Assembly: GCF_004379255.2 (NCBI RefSeq)
Contig: NC_056035.1
Location: 20,419,902-20,483,901 of the forward strand
DNA length: 64,000 nucleotides
Direction: 5' to 3'
Origin: Salvia splendens
Lineage: Eukaryota > Streptophyta > Magnoliopsida > Lamiales > Lamiaceae
The translations under genes were made by a program, and so were the position numbers. The notes beneath the pieces are model-generated. The model saw only the letters and a list, made by a program, of their open reading frames with translations. It was not told the origin of the DNA and did not search any database. Positions 55,297 through 64,000 of the stretch are shown one piece after another (the stretch's first letter is position 1; each line of letters begins with the position of its first letter).

Positions 55297-55560
55297 CTCT
55301 CTCCGTCCCGGCTAAGATGACACATTTCTTGACTGGCACGGGATTTTAGGAGTTATTGATTAAAGTGTTTAATTGGAGAGAGAAAATGTGGGTGTATGTA
55401 TTAAAATAGAGAGAGAAAGAAAGATGAATATTTTAATGGGAGTAAGAAAAATGGTTGAGTGTATTAATTGGAGAGACAATTTACATAAAAAAGAAATGTG
55501 TCATCTTAATTGGGACAAACTAAAAAGGAAAACGTGTCATCTTAAGCAGGACAGAGGGAG
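55297..55560. mobile_element. Stowaway-type MITE
   Basis: TCTCTCCGTCCCGGCTAAGA at the left is the inverse of the right end TCTTAAGCAGGACAGAGGGAG apart from small changes; ATGACACATTT and ACGTGTCAT also match. Confidence 0.7.
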
Positions 55561-56689
55561 TAATATATACACACTATCTTTTCATTTTCTCAATAAAGCA
55601 ACACGCTATTTCTTAGAGTACTAATTAAATCTATGTTTTTTCACTAATTTTAAGATTGTATGTTTTGTTGGTCGTTACAATAATTATGTTAATTTCGAAT
55701 CTTTTATATCAATGTGAAACTATGAATATTTTGTATGAATTGTATAGTTACCCCGAATTCAAACGACGATGCTAATCGGATCAAGCAAAGGGCTCGCTTG
55801 CCAAAATCAACTATTGTTTCCGACCAAAAAAATTAATCTTGGATGTGGACAACACAAATTTTAATTGAAAATCAGAAAAATAAGAGACACAGATTAAAAA
55901 TCAACTTATTAAAGAGAAAATTATAGTATAAATAAATAAAGACCAATTTTAGTGGAAAAATAAAAATTAGGAAACCGTGAGTTACAAGAGTTGATTTTGA
56001 CAAAGGATCTGATGGTTCTACTAATTTAAATAAGATAGGCCCAAACAATTCAGGCCCACAATATAATCTCTGCACACCAGTCAAGACCACTAAGAACATC
56101 TCTTAAATCCGGCCAAGAATTGCTACACCTCCTCATTGAATTTAAGAATGTAAAGTTCCACTAGCTGTTTGATAAAATGCCTCTTCGGGATATTCTACGT
56201 TCTAATTCCAATCCAAATTTATTACCATACAGGACTTTACACAGCTTTCTGCTGTTTTTGCACATCAAGGCAAGCAGACCTTCCTACCTCCTTGGTGCTT
56301 CTTGAACTTTCCTCCATCATCAATCCAGTCGATATTTTAATAGTGGCACAATGGGGAACCATTGGATTCGTGTGAAGAACTTTTCTTTAGGAAGTCGAAG
56401 GCAATGGCTACAATGTTTCCGTCAATGATTTGTTTTCCGATTTTCTCCATCATGTATCAGCAAAAGAGTTGCAAAGCAATATACTGTTAACATTTGGATT
56501 TGGATTTGGATTGTATACTAATTCATGGTAGTATTAAACTAGTAGTAGTAGTAGTATATTTTACATTTCTGATCAAACCAAAAAGTTGAAAACTATCCTC
56601 CCTGCTATGTATACATATAATCCTATTTAATTCTGTTTTTTGTCCTACAACTGAAGCTGGTAATTAAAATGGAGATAGATTTCCAAGAA
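55561..56689. other. Intergenic, 3' side of PADRE gene
   Basis: No supported gene. The presumed PADRE 3' UTR lies just left of 56690. Short open frames at 55872-56375 show no convincing family match. Confidence 0.5.
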
Positions 56690-57148
56690 CTAGTCCAGTT
56701 CAGGGATACTCTCCAGCCCTTTTAGCGCGATGCTTTTGCTATCGATCTTGAGTGGCTCCTTCCGCACCTCAGAGATCACCTCCTCAACCGAAACTCCCTC
56801 TTTCGCAAGCATTGCCTGCAGCTCTTTCTTGCTGATGACAACCTTGATCCTCACAGCCGCCCCTGCGCCTCGTCTCTTCTCCTCCTCCACCACATCATCC
56901 GAGAATCGCACCCTCTTCTTCTTCTTCGCAGGCACGGGCAAGGGAAGAAGGTAGTACAAGCGGCCTCGAATCAGCTCGGTGTTGGGATGCAAGTGCTTCA
57001 CCACAGGGAGCTTGTCAGTGATTGCATGGTGGGAATATTCACACAGAATCTGGTGGACTTTGATTGGAGCTTTGTATTCTATGATCTCTCCATCTGTTTT
57101 CATAACACTGATCACTGATTTCTGCTCAAGAACTAAGCAGTTTCCCAT
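56690..57148 (-). CDS. PADRE-domain (DUF4228) protein, 152 aa
   Basis: Start chosen at ATG 57148 because the protein then begins MGNCLVLEQKSVISVMKTDG, the standard start of the family; the frame stays open 35 codons upstream but that part is leader-like. Gly2 and Cys4 fit N-myristoylation and palmitoylation, so membrane attachment is likely. The N-terminal half is the PADRE fold (GEIIEYKAPIKVHQIL, IRGRLYYLLPL), followed by a disordered basic/acidic segment (KKKKRVRFSDD) and a short C-terminal helix. Members are small, single-exon, stress- and pathogen-induced plant proteins of unknown biochemistry. No lesion seen. Confidence 0.9.
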   Translation of the reverse strand: MGNCLVLEQKSVISVMKTDGEIIEYKAPIKVHQILCEYSHHAITDKLPVVKHLHPNTELIRGRLYYLLPLPVPAKKKKRVRFSDDVVEEEKRRGAGAAVRIKVVISKKELQAMLAKEGVSVEEVISEVRKEPLKIDSKSIALKGLESIPELD

Positions 57149-58296
57149 GTTCGTTTTTTTTGGAATACAAGTTGGAATTTGCCAAGTGAGAGAGGTAAAT
57201 GTTGTTGGTGGTGTTATGTATATATATGGGAACATTGATGAGGATGCCCTCATATTTTGTCAATATTACATAAGAGGCCATGTGGGCCCCACTTAATGAT
57301 TTTGTTTGAGTTGGTGATTAATTGTGATGGTGATTTTTTTTTATTAGTGTTTAATTTAACCTTTTGCTGGTGATTAGTACTAATTGGGAGCTGCCAAGTT
57401 TCATTTGGCTTTGGCATGTGAAAAGTTTTAACTCGTGTGAAATTATTCATGGATTTGGAATCTCCATCAGAAATAGTGTGTGTGTGTGTATTGTTTGACT
57501 AATATAATAATGACGCTACCTTGGTAGTGATAAATATTTTTGAGATGGGACGGATATTGGGAGTAATTTGTAATTCGTTAACTTAGAAGAAACTATATTT
57601 AAGAGAAATTTATGTGTACCATGCCACTTGAAAGATAATAGGACTAAAGCATTATGTTGCCTCTATTTTAAATAATGATATTTAGATTCATGTACGTGAT
57701 TATATTCATGTCGACCCAGTGAAATTGTGTCTTAAATTATAATTTTATTATAAGATTCTTTATGTCCCTTATAATTTGTCACTTTTTGATTCGGCATGAG
57801 TTTTAAGAAATGCGAACATAAAATAAGTTGAAAAAGTTAGTGGCACGTGAGTTCTACTTTTATATATTAGTTTTAAGAATGAGTCAGCGGAATATGTGAT
57901 CCTCTACAAAAAACGGTACAAGTGAAAGATGACAAATTTTCAAGGACGGACGGAAATGGAAATAAATGATAACTTTTCAGGAACGGATGGAATATATTTT
58001 ATTTAGCAAAAATAATACAGGGATAATACAAACAATATATAGTTACTTATACTCCCTCCGTCCCAACTTAATAGTCCTAATTAGTTAGGGCACGGGTTTT
58101 AAGAAATGTAAATAAAAGTTGGTTGAATAAGTTAGTGGAATATGAGTCCCACGTGGAATAAGTGTGTGGCCAACTTATTATTTATGGTAAAAGTGAAATA
58201 GAACTCTTAAGTTGGGACGGATGAAAATGACAAAACGATACTCTTAAATTAGGACGGAGGAAGTATTTAGTTGTTTGAGAATATACAACTAGTAAT
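57149..58296. other. PADRE gene upstream region and MITEs
   Basis: The near upstream minus-strand sequence contains CATATATATA (about 57217-57227), a possible TATA element. A MITE at 58052-58263 has ends CTCCCTCCGTCCCAACTTAA and TTAAATTAGGACGGAGGAAG. A more decayed one spans about 57755-57990 (ATGTCCCTTATAATTTGTCA to CTTTTCAGGAACGGATGGA). Confidence 0.6.
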
Positions 58297-58516
58297 AAGG
58301 GATGTGATATATTTAATAAAATGATATTCCCACTATATATAGAATGAAATTTGTAATCAATAAAATGTTACATTCTGTTTGTATAAAATGATATCAATAT
58401 AACTAATATTCTGCTTATAAAAAATGATATTTTAGTAAAAATAATATATTTCGTCCATAAAATGATAGATTATTAGATTATCACTTTAAATATGGGTTAT
58501 CATTTTGACACACCCC
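58297..58516. mobile_element. Diverged relative of nested TIR element A
   Basis: Contains ATATTTCGTCCATAAAATGA then GATTATCACTTTAAATATGG and GGTTATCATTTTGACACACC, matching element A (22441-22690). Interior ATAAAATGATAT motifs are also shared. Unlike the copies in the MULE it is not set in a (TA)n run. Confidence 0.6.
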
Positions 58517-59450
58517 GTTAGTAATAACGTGTAATAGCCATCGTCACTAAAAAACTACATAAAAAGTTGATTCAATTAATAGCCTGTATAAGTAAAATAT
58601 TTTACCATATAAAACGAACGTGATTAAATTTCACATATAATTAATGACTTAATAATCATCACCCAGGCCAGGCATTGTTACAATTTACAAACATTGTAAT
58701 TATGTAAATATTGAGCAACAGCACAAGACCAACTCAATGGAGCACTTGTGGGAAGTGGAGCATTACCAAACACCAACTATTTTACTGGGAAATTACAATA
58801 TTTCCCCACTAAGTGGTTGACTACAGTTTACCTCATTATGTTGACTACATTAATAATTAATCTACCACCATCATTTATTTTCCTTTCTACTTTAACATTT
58901 TCCTTTATTGAATATATTACCTTCATAATAATTAGGCCGGTTGGACCTAAAGAAAATCACTGCATGTTATTACTTTTACAGTTTAAGTTGATTAATTATA
59001 TCAACTTACTATTTTCATTTGTTGCATGTTTTATTCATATAATAATACGTAAAATATAGTCTCACATATCAATATATCAAGAAGTATAACTTATATTTAG
59101 GACTAGTTTGTGGGTTAGCTTGATATTTGAAAATTGAAATGGGTGCATTACATTCTATCAATGAATAAAAATAATGTAAAAGAGGAAAAACGTGTTGGTT
59201 GAATTTCCATGTTAAATTGCAAGATAAATACATGGTATATAAAAAGATATTGATTCACACAAAAAATTAGGTGTTTGTGGTGGTCCTCAAACTTCCAAGA
59301 TTTTGTTGCTCGATATAGACTGGTGCATATCTATCACCATTTTGCCAACTTGGTTTTCTATTTTTTCCCATAGAAAAAAGGGGGCCAACTGCCAAGTAAA
59401 AAAAATTCTGAAAACAATATTGTTCACAAAATCAATCTAAAACAAAGGGA
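58517..59450. other. Intergenic
   Basis: AT-rich; the 103-codon plus-strand frame at 58748-59059 is hydrophobic low-complexity translation without family features. Nothing else seen. Confidence 0.5.
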
Positions 59451-59576
59451 CACTACAGTAAAAAGTTAGGATAAGGACACATTTTAATGCTGTTAATGAC
59501 GCTAATTTGTATTTTTAATTATACCACTAACACTTCATAAAGTGTCCTTATTGTAGTGTCTCAACTAAAATTAGGG

Positions 59577-59584
59577 GACGCAAA
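59577..59584. repeat. Left 8-bp target duplication of hAT MITE (GACGCAAA)
   Basis: Exact repeat at 60154-60161. Confidence 0.9.
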
Positions 59585-60153
59585 TAGGGGTGTGCATTCG
59601 GGTTTCGGTTCGGTTTTTTGCCAAAACCGAACCAAAACCGAAAAACCGAATTTAGTTCAAAATCCAAACCGAACCAAACTCGAAAAACTGAAAAACCGAA
59701 ACCGAAAAACCGAAAACCGAACTTAAAAAACCGAAAAACCCGAACAAAACCGAAAAACCCGAAAAAAAAACCGAAAAACCGAAAAAAATAAATATAATAT
59801 AAATATATATTTATATATGTGTATTTTATTTTATTTTATATATACTAATAGAATATTTATAAATAATATAAAATTAATAATACATATAATATATATTATA
59901 TAGTATAATATATTAAAAGAATATATTTATTATATATAATATAATATATTAAATTAATAGAATATATATATATAATTCGGTTTTTCGGTTTTTCGGTTTT
60001 TTTCTTCGCCCGAACCGAACCGAACCGAAAAACCGAAATTTTTTATTTTTAAAACCGAACCGAACCGAAAAACCGAAAAAACCGAACCGAATTTCAAAAT
60101 TTCGGTTTGGTTCGGTTCGGATATTCGGTTTCCGGTTTTTTTGCTCACCCCTA
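59585..60153. mobile_element. Fold-back hAT-type MITE made of CCGAAAAA/CGGTTTTT repeats
   Basis: 569 bp with ends TAGGGGTGTGCA and the inverse of TAGGGGTGAGCA, and an exact 8-bp duplication. The left arm (59600-59790) is packed with ACCGAAAAACCGAA units, the right arm (59975-60140) with the inverse, around an AT-rich core, so nearly the whole element can fold on itself. Reverse-strand open frames are repeat translation. Confidence 0.85.
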
Positions 60154-60161
60154 GACGCAAA
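60154..60161. repeat. Right 8-bp target duplication of hAT MITE (GACGCAAA)
   Basis: Exact match to 59577-59584. Confidence 0.9.
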
Positions 60162-60313
60162 TAGAAGCATCTTAAAAAAACAAAAAGATTAAGATAATTT
60201 GTCTTCAACTTAGGACGCTTTTTTTGCGTCCTAAACTATGGTTATTAAAATTTTTCAAATACAAGTAATTGCGACTTAATTTTTGTGTTCTAAAAGATAA
60301 GTTCTTTATAGTG

Positions 60314-61437
60314 GGAATTAGTTAAAGTTGAGTTTCATGCTAAATCAAAAAAAATGAGAAATTTATTTCATGTAATTACCAAATAAACTCATTTTGAGTT
60401 TTCATCTTAGGAACTCAAGGAGGCACTAGATATTCTCTATGCTTTTTGACCCAAAAAGGAAAAAAAATTGAAATATAATACGCATATACTATATGATTAT
60501 GAATGAAGGAAACCTAACTGGAATTTTGATATATCATGAGGCCAATATTTTAGGGCAATAGTGAATTAATGGATGGTTGTAGAATATCTATTGTCTATTG
60601 TTGTAGTGGAGAGTGATGTTATATCAATACGCATATTTGACATAACGCATACCTATTTGAATATCAAATTGAAAACAAATAAAATAAATAAGAAACTATA
60701 CACATCAACTAAAAAGTGCATGCTAAAGTTTCAGAGAGGGGCATAATATAAATTATTTTTATTTAAAATATGTGGGTGGAGTTAAACGTATCGACTAGTG
60801 ATTAGTAAGCAAATCTTTAGACTCTTATCATATATGCATATTGAGCAATTTGGAAACCGGCAAACTTTTTAATGATGCCCATCCTTATTAATTTCAATGT
60901 ATAAACCATGCAATTGGGTCTCTCTATTTCCATTCATTCTATTTCTATGTTATACAGTTATGCAAATTAGGATTGGGTCGGTATGTTGTATTGTACCAAA
61001 AATGTTATACTGTAAACTGTAAAAAATTTTGGTAATTTTCGGTAATTTTTTATTCTGTAAGATCGATATACTGGTTTTTTCGTTACTTACGCCCACCTAT
61101 AATTCACATTATAATAGCATAATATATACTCCATTTGTTCATAAAAAATAGTCCAATTGGTGAACGATACAAGTGTTAATGCAAAATTGATGAAGTAGAT
61201 GGAATAAAGAAATAAAATGAATAAAGTAAGATAGAGAAAGAGAAAATGTGGATAAAGTAGGAGATACAAAATTAAAAAATGAATAATAAATTCAGAGTAA
61301 CTTTCCATTTCTACGAAGTAGATAATTGATATTGATTATTCATTATAACTTCATTTGATATGCTCTACATGAATGACAATGTGTAAAATACATGAATGTT
61401 AACTAAAAGATCAATATAGAGTATTTAATTTTATTTT
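60314..61437. other. Intergenic
   Basis: AT-rich, no gene. A half-MITE-like TACTCCATTTGTTCATAAAA lies at 61127 with no clear partner. Confidence 0.5.
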
Positions 61438-61602
61438 TAGTTTGACCACGTGTGTTTCGAACTCGTCTTAGGTGGATTCCGACTAATTCAGCTCGATCGA
61501 GTTTGTAAATTAAACCCGAACGCCTCCCAGTGGCTGGCGATGTTTGAACCGGTGACCTCAAAGTCACCACAACTCCTCGCTATCAAATGTGCTACAACTT
61601 GA
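61438..61602 (-). mobile_element. tRNA-derived SINE
   Basis: On the minus strand: GTAGCACATTTGATAGCGAG (A-box-like), then GAGGTCACCGGTTCAAAC (B box GGTTCAA) about 35 bp on. A tRNA-unrelated body rich in TCGGGTT and GAGCTGAATTAGTCGG follows. Such pol III promoter spacing marks plant SINEs. Exact ends and flanking duplication were not determined. Confidence 0.6.
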
Positions 61603-62578
61603 GAGTATAAAATAAAGGAAACAATATTGAATGCGCGCATGTAGTTGAGTAATTGATAACGAAGACTCGACATATACAAATAAATAAGAATGAAATGAAC
61701 AATGCATCACTTTGATTTATGACATGAAAATATCTAGCAGCTTTAGAGTTAGCAGATAACAATTTGACATTTGTTTCAAGACAATTATTGTAGCAAGAAT
61801 ATGTATTTGATGCAATGGTGGATCTTTTGAATAAAATATAATCCCACTTTTGATCCATAAAAGTTTGGTGCACCAGAGGAAATGCAATCAACAATGTAGG
61901 ATCGAAGATAATTTTTTTGCTTCAAGGGACAGGATCCAAGATTTTTTCTTTTTTTGCTTCAAAAGACAGCAGCAAGATTGAGATATAGACAAAAGGCAAA
62001 CTTGCAATAACATCAATTATATTAAATGATTGCCCCATTTTTCTATTTTTGATCAAAATCAAGTATGCTTCCCCACATACACATCCCGAATTTATTTATT
62101 TTTTGTCTGATTAAGGTGAAAAACAGTTATAGACAAAATGATAGAGTGTATTTGTTTATCTATATTTGTAGATATTATAATGTTTCTACTTATTTTAAGG
62201 GATAAATGTCTGAAGTATTCTTGATTTCTCCATAAAATTACACAACACTTTCTTATTATTTTCAAAATCCTAAATCTCAATAGACTCAATCATGCATTTA
62301 CGGTTCAATACTTTTTCGAATTACAATTAATGTTTTTTTAAAATTTATAATTAGACGATCAATCACTTTTTCGATATGCCCATTCGTATGATTTCTCTGT
62401 CATATATTAATATTTATTTGATAATCAATTAATTAATAAATATTCATACGATTAAAATATTTTATTTGATTCATATTTATTAGAATCTATAAGTTTAAAT
62501 TAAGATTTACCAGTTTTATTTATATTTAATTTTCAACATATTTTAATCTTCAATCAAATAATAATAAATAATTTAATA
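61603..62578. other. Intergenic
   Basis: AT-rich; short open frames without family features. Nothing else seen. Confidence 0.5.
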
Positions 62579-62747
62579 CTCCCTCCGTTCCACCGTAGGA
62601 GTCTCAATTTATAATTTTTGGGTGTCCCACTTTAGGAGTCCAGTAGACTCATGTTCCACTATTTTTTTTACCAATTTTCCTTCACATTTTTTTAAAATTC
62701 GCGTAGAACGCAAATAATTTGATACTCCTAAAATGGGACAGATGGAG
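62579..62747. mobile_element. Stowaway-type MITE
   Basis: CTCCCTCCGTTCCACCGTAGG at the left pairs with CTCCTAAAATGGGACAGATGGAG at the right; flanked by TA. Confidence 0.7.
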
Positions 62748-62859
62748 TACTACTTCAAGTCTTAACTAAAGTGAGTCTTAATATTTGTTTCTCATTACAA
62801 CATCGCCTCGAACCGGTGGAACCGGCCCGGAAACCGGTTTTTCACTTTTTCAAAATATT

Positions 62860-62955
62860 TTTTTAAGATTTGTTGTTGTTAGGACTTGAACACATGACCT
62901 CATCTCTAAATACCTCCTCCTTTACTACTCTACCACATGGTCATTTTGAAATATT
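62860..62955 (-). mobile_element. tRNA-like SINE fragment
   Basis: Minus strand: CATGTGGTAGAGTAGTAAAG (A-box-like) and GAGGTCATGTGTTCAAGTCC (B-box-like), then TTGTTGTT-type tail sequence on the plus strand. It sits between ACCGG-rich blocks (62805-62840 and 63360-63445), which may be the ends of a larger decayed element. Confidence 0.45.
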
Positions 62956-63316
62956 ATGAACATTAATTATCCTTATACATTAAATCTGAAATTCTTTTTC
63001 CACCGAAACTAATAATTTATTTTAATTTTATATTCTTTTAAGAAATTGTTAATTATAATATATTTCTGATATTTTAATTATATTTTTACAATCACTAATA
63101 TTTTACAATATAGGAGTTTATAATTATACATAGAGTTTAATACTAGTTTTTAATATTGTGTATTATAATTTATTATTGTATTTAAACTTAACTTCATTAA
63201 ATATTCTAATATACTAGTACAAGACTTGTTTTCTATAATAATACTATTAAATTTATAATACTATAATATTTATTGATAAAATATTTAATTAAATTTTATT
63301 ATTTACTACTAAATTA

Positions 63317-63318
<2 letters not shown>

Positions 63319-63353
<35 letters not shown>
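63319..63353. repeat. (TA)n microsatellite
   Basis: About 17 TA units. Confidence 0.9.
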
Positions 63354-63361
<8 letters not shown>

Positions 63362-63605
63362 CAGTATTCCGGTTCAACCAATGATTCGAGCAGTGAACCG
63401 ATTGAACCAGTGAACCAGTAACGACGCCGGTTCACTTGCTGGTCCAGTTTTTAAAACATTGACTAAAATTTTCCTATCTCCCTATCTCAAATAAAATTTC
63501 CCACAATTAACCGAGGATGAGAATTCCATTAAACAGACAAAAACTATGTTACAAACAGTCAGCATCTACTTTTGCCACCCACACTCAGCATGATAAAATG
63601 CATCA

Positions 63606-63739
63606 TCACTTAAATCTTTCCATTTTGGAAATTTCACTCTTAAAATATCGGCTGCTTTTGGACCAAGACTTGGCCGGTAGAGCCGCTTGAGTTGGGCGGT
63701 CGCCGCCACCTACAATTTCTTCCACGGCCACTTTCATCG
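63606..63739 (-). CDS. Exon-like C-terminal coding piece, unrecognised gene
   Basis: An AAAG acceptor-like site at 63741-63740 precedes, on the minus strand, a 43-residue frame including AMKVAVEEIVGGGDRPTQ and SSRYFKSEISKMERFK followed by TGA at 63608-63606. Base composition is higher in GC than the surroundings, and the charged, helical character looks like a real protein end. Upstream exons would lie right of the window or in 63750-64000. I do not recognise the family. The competing 89-codon minus-strand frame (63640-63909) overlaps it in another phase and looks less protein-like at its end. Confidence 0.35.
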
Positions 63740-64000
63740 CTTTGATAATTACAATATACATATTTCAAGATTGCTGTAAAAGGAAAAAAAAGCTTTATCT
63801 TCCCTTGCAAGGAGAATGCATAGATCACGCACCATTTCTTCCGGATTAATAGACGTTTATTTCGCTGAAACCATGAATAAAAAATGTTAATTGCTTGGGA
63901 GTTGGCCATGAATTAAGATTCATTATTGTTTCAGATTGACTCTAGACAAACTGTAAAGGTAGTTAATAATTCATATGGTCAATTTCATAAATAAGTAGTA

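Larger units (their letters stand above)
59451..60313. mobile_element. Non-autonomous CACTA element interrupted by a hAT MITE
   Basis: Starts CACTACAGTAAAAAG and ends TTCTTTATAGTG, the inverse of CACTATAAAGAA. GGA precedes (59448-59450) and follows (60314-60316), the 3-bp duplication expected for CACTA. Without the insert it is about 290 bp. The right half contains a GGACGC TTTTTTT GCGTCC hairpin. Confidence 0.82.

Noticed and set aside
56120..56320. PPR gene fragment (LFDKMPLRD-like peptide)
   Set aside because: Only about ten residues resemble a PPR motif; the rest is not repeat-like and stops interrupt it.
59600..60140. Telomere-like repeat
   Set aside because: Units are CCGAAAAA-type, not the plant TTTAGGG repeat, and lie inside a hAT-type element with a target duplication.

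Overview
The window is nuclear DNA from a flowering plant. Its few real genes have spliced introns and plant-specific products (chloroplast-division FtsZ2, a P-class pentatricopeptide protein, a PADRE/DUF4228 protein, FAB1 and LRR fragments). Most of the rest is nested plant transposable elements. The profusion of CTCCCTCCGTCC-ended MITEs and the style of the elements suggest a eudicot, perhaps an asterid; I cannot name a species.

Layout. 1-14770: a 13.4 kb Athila-type Ty3/gypsy element (663-14051, 5-bp target duplication ATGTG) sits inside the LTR of a second Athila-like element (198-662, continuing 14057 to about 14770). 14771-19393: a 5'-truncated, decayed Ty1/copia element with its 3' LTR. 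Directly after it is a small exon-like coding piece (19435-19590) cut off from any upstream gene. 20852-32094: a complete 11.2 kb Mutator-like element (MULE) with about 117-bp terminal inverted repeats and a perfect 9-bp target duplication (TAACTTTTT). It carries two convergent genes: a GRF-type zinc-finger/coiled-coil/membrane gene on the left and a MURA transposase on the right. Its middle is filled by a stack of smaller inverted-repeat elements inserted in (TA)n tracts; one holds minisatellites and a captured EF-hand gene fragment. 32199-33999: a PIF/Harbinger element carrying only the Myb-like ORF1. 34209-38627: the intact FTSZ2 gene (7 coding exons, 474 codons). 40630-42651: a second ORF1-only PIF/Harbinger element. 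42740-45780: FAB1 (PI3P 5-kinase) gene remnants split by a probable solo LTR of about 2.4 kb. 46659-48702: MITEs and a palindromic tandem repeat. 49223-51645: an orphan LRR exon and an intact PPR gene. 53735-55252: a probable Helitron. 56690-57148: a PADRE-domain gene. 59451-60313: a CACTA element (3-bp duplication GGA) containing a fold-back hAT MITE (8-bp duplication GACGCAAA). 61438-63470: tRNA-derived SINE-like and AT-rich sequence. A short exon-like piece lies near the right edge.

Most likely functional host genes: FTSZ2 (+), the PPR gene (-) and the PADRE gene (-). The retroelement genes, the MULE genes and both Harbinger ORF1 genes show stops and frameshifts. The observation most worth following is the MULE: its two-gene convergent arrangement recalls maize MuDR, but the second gene encodes a GRF zinc-finger membrane protein rather than a MURB-like product.
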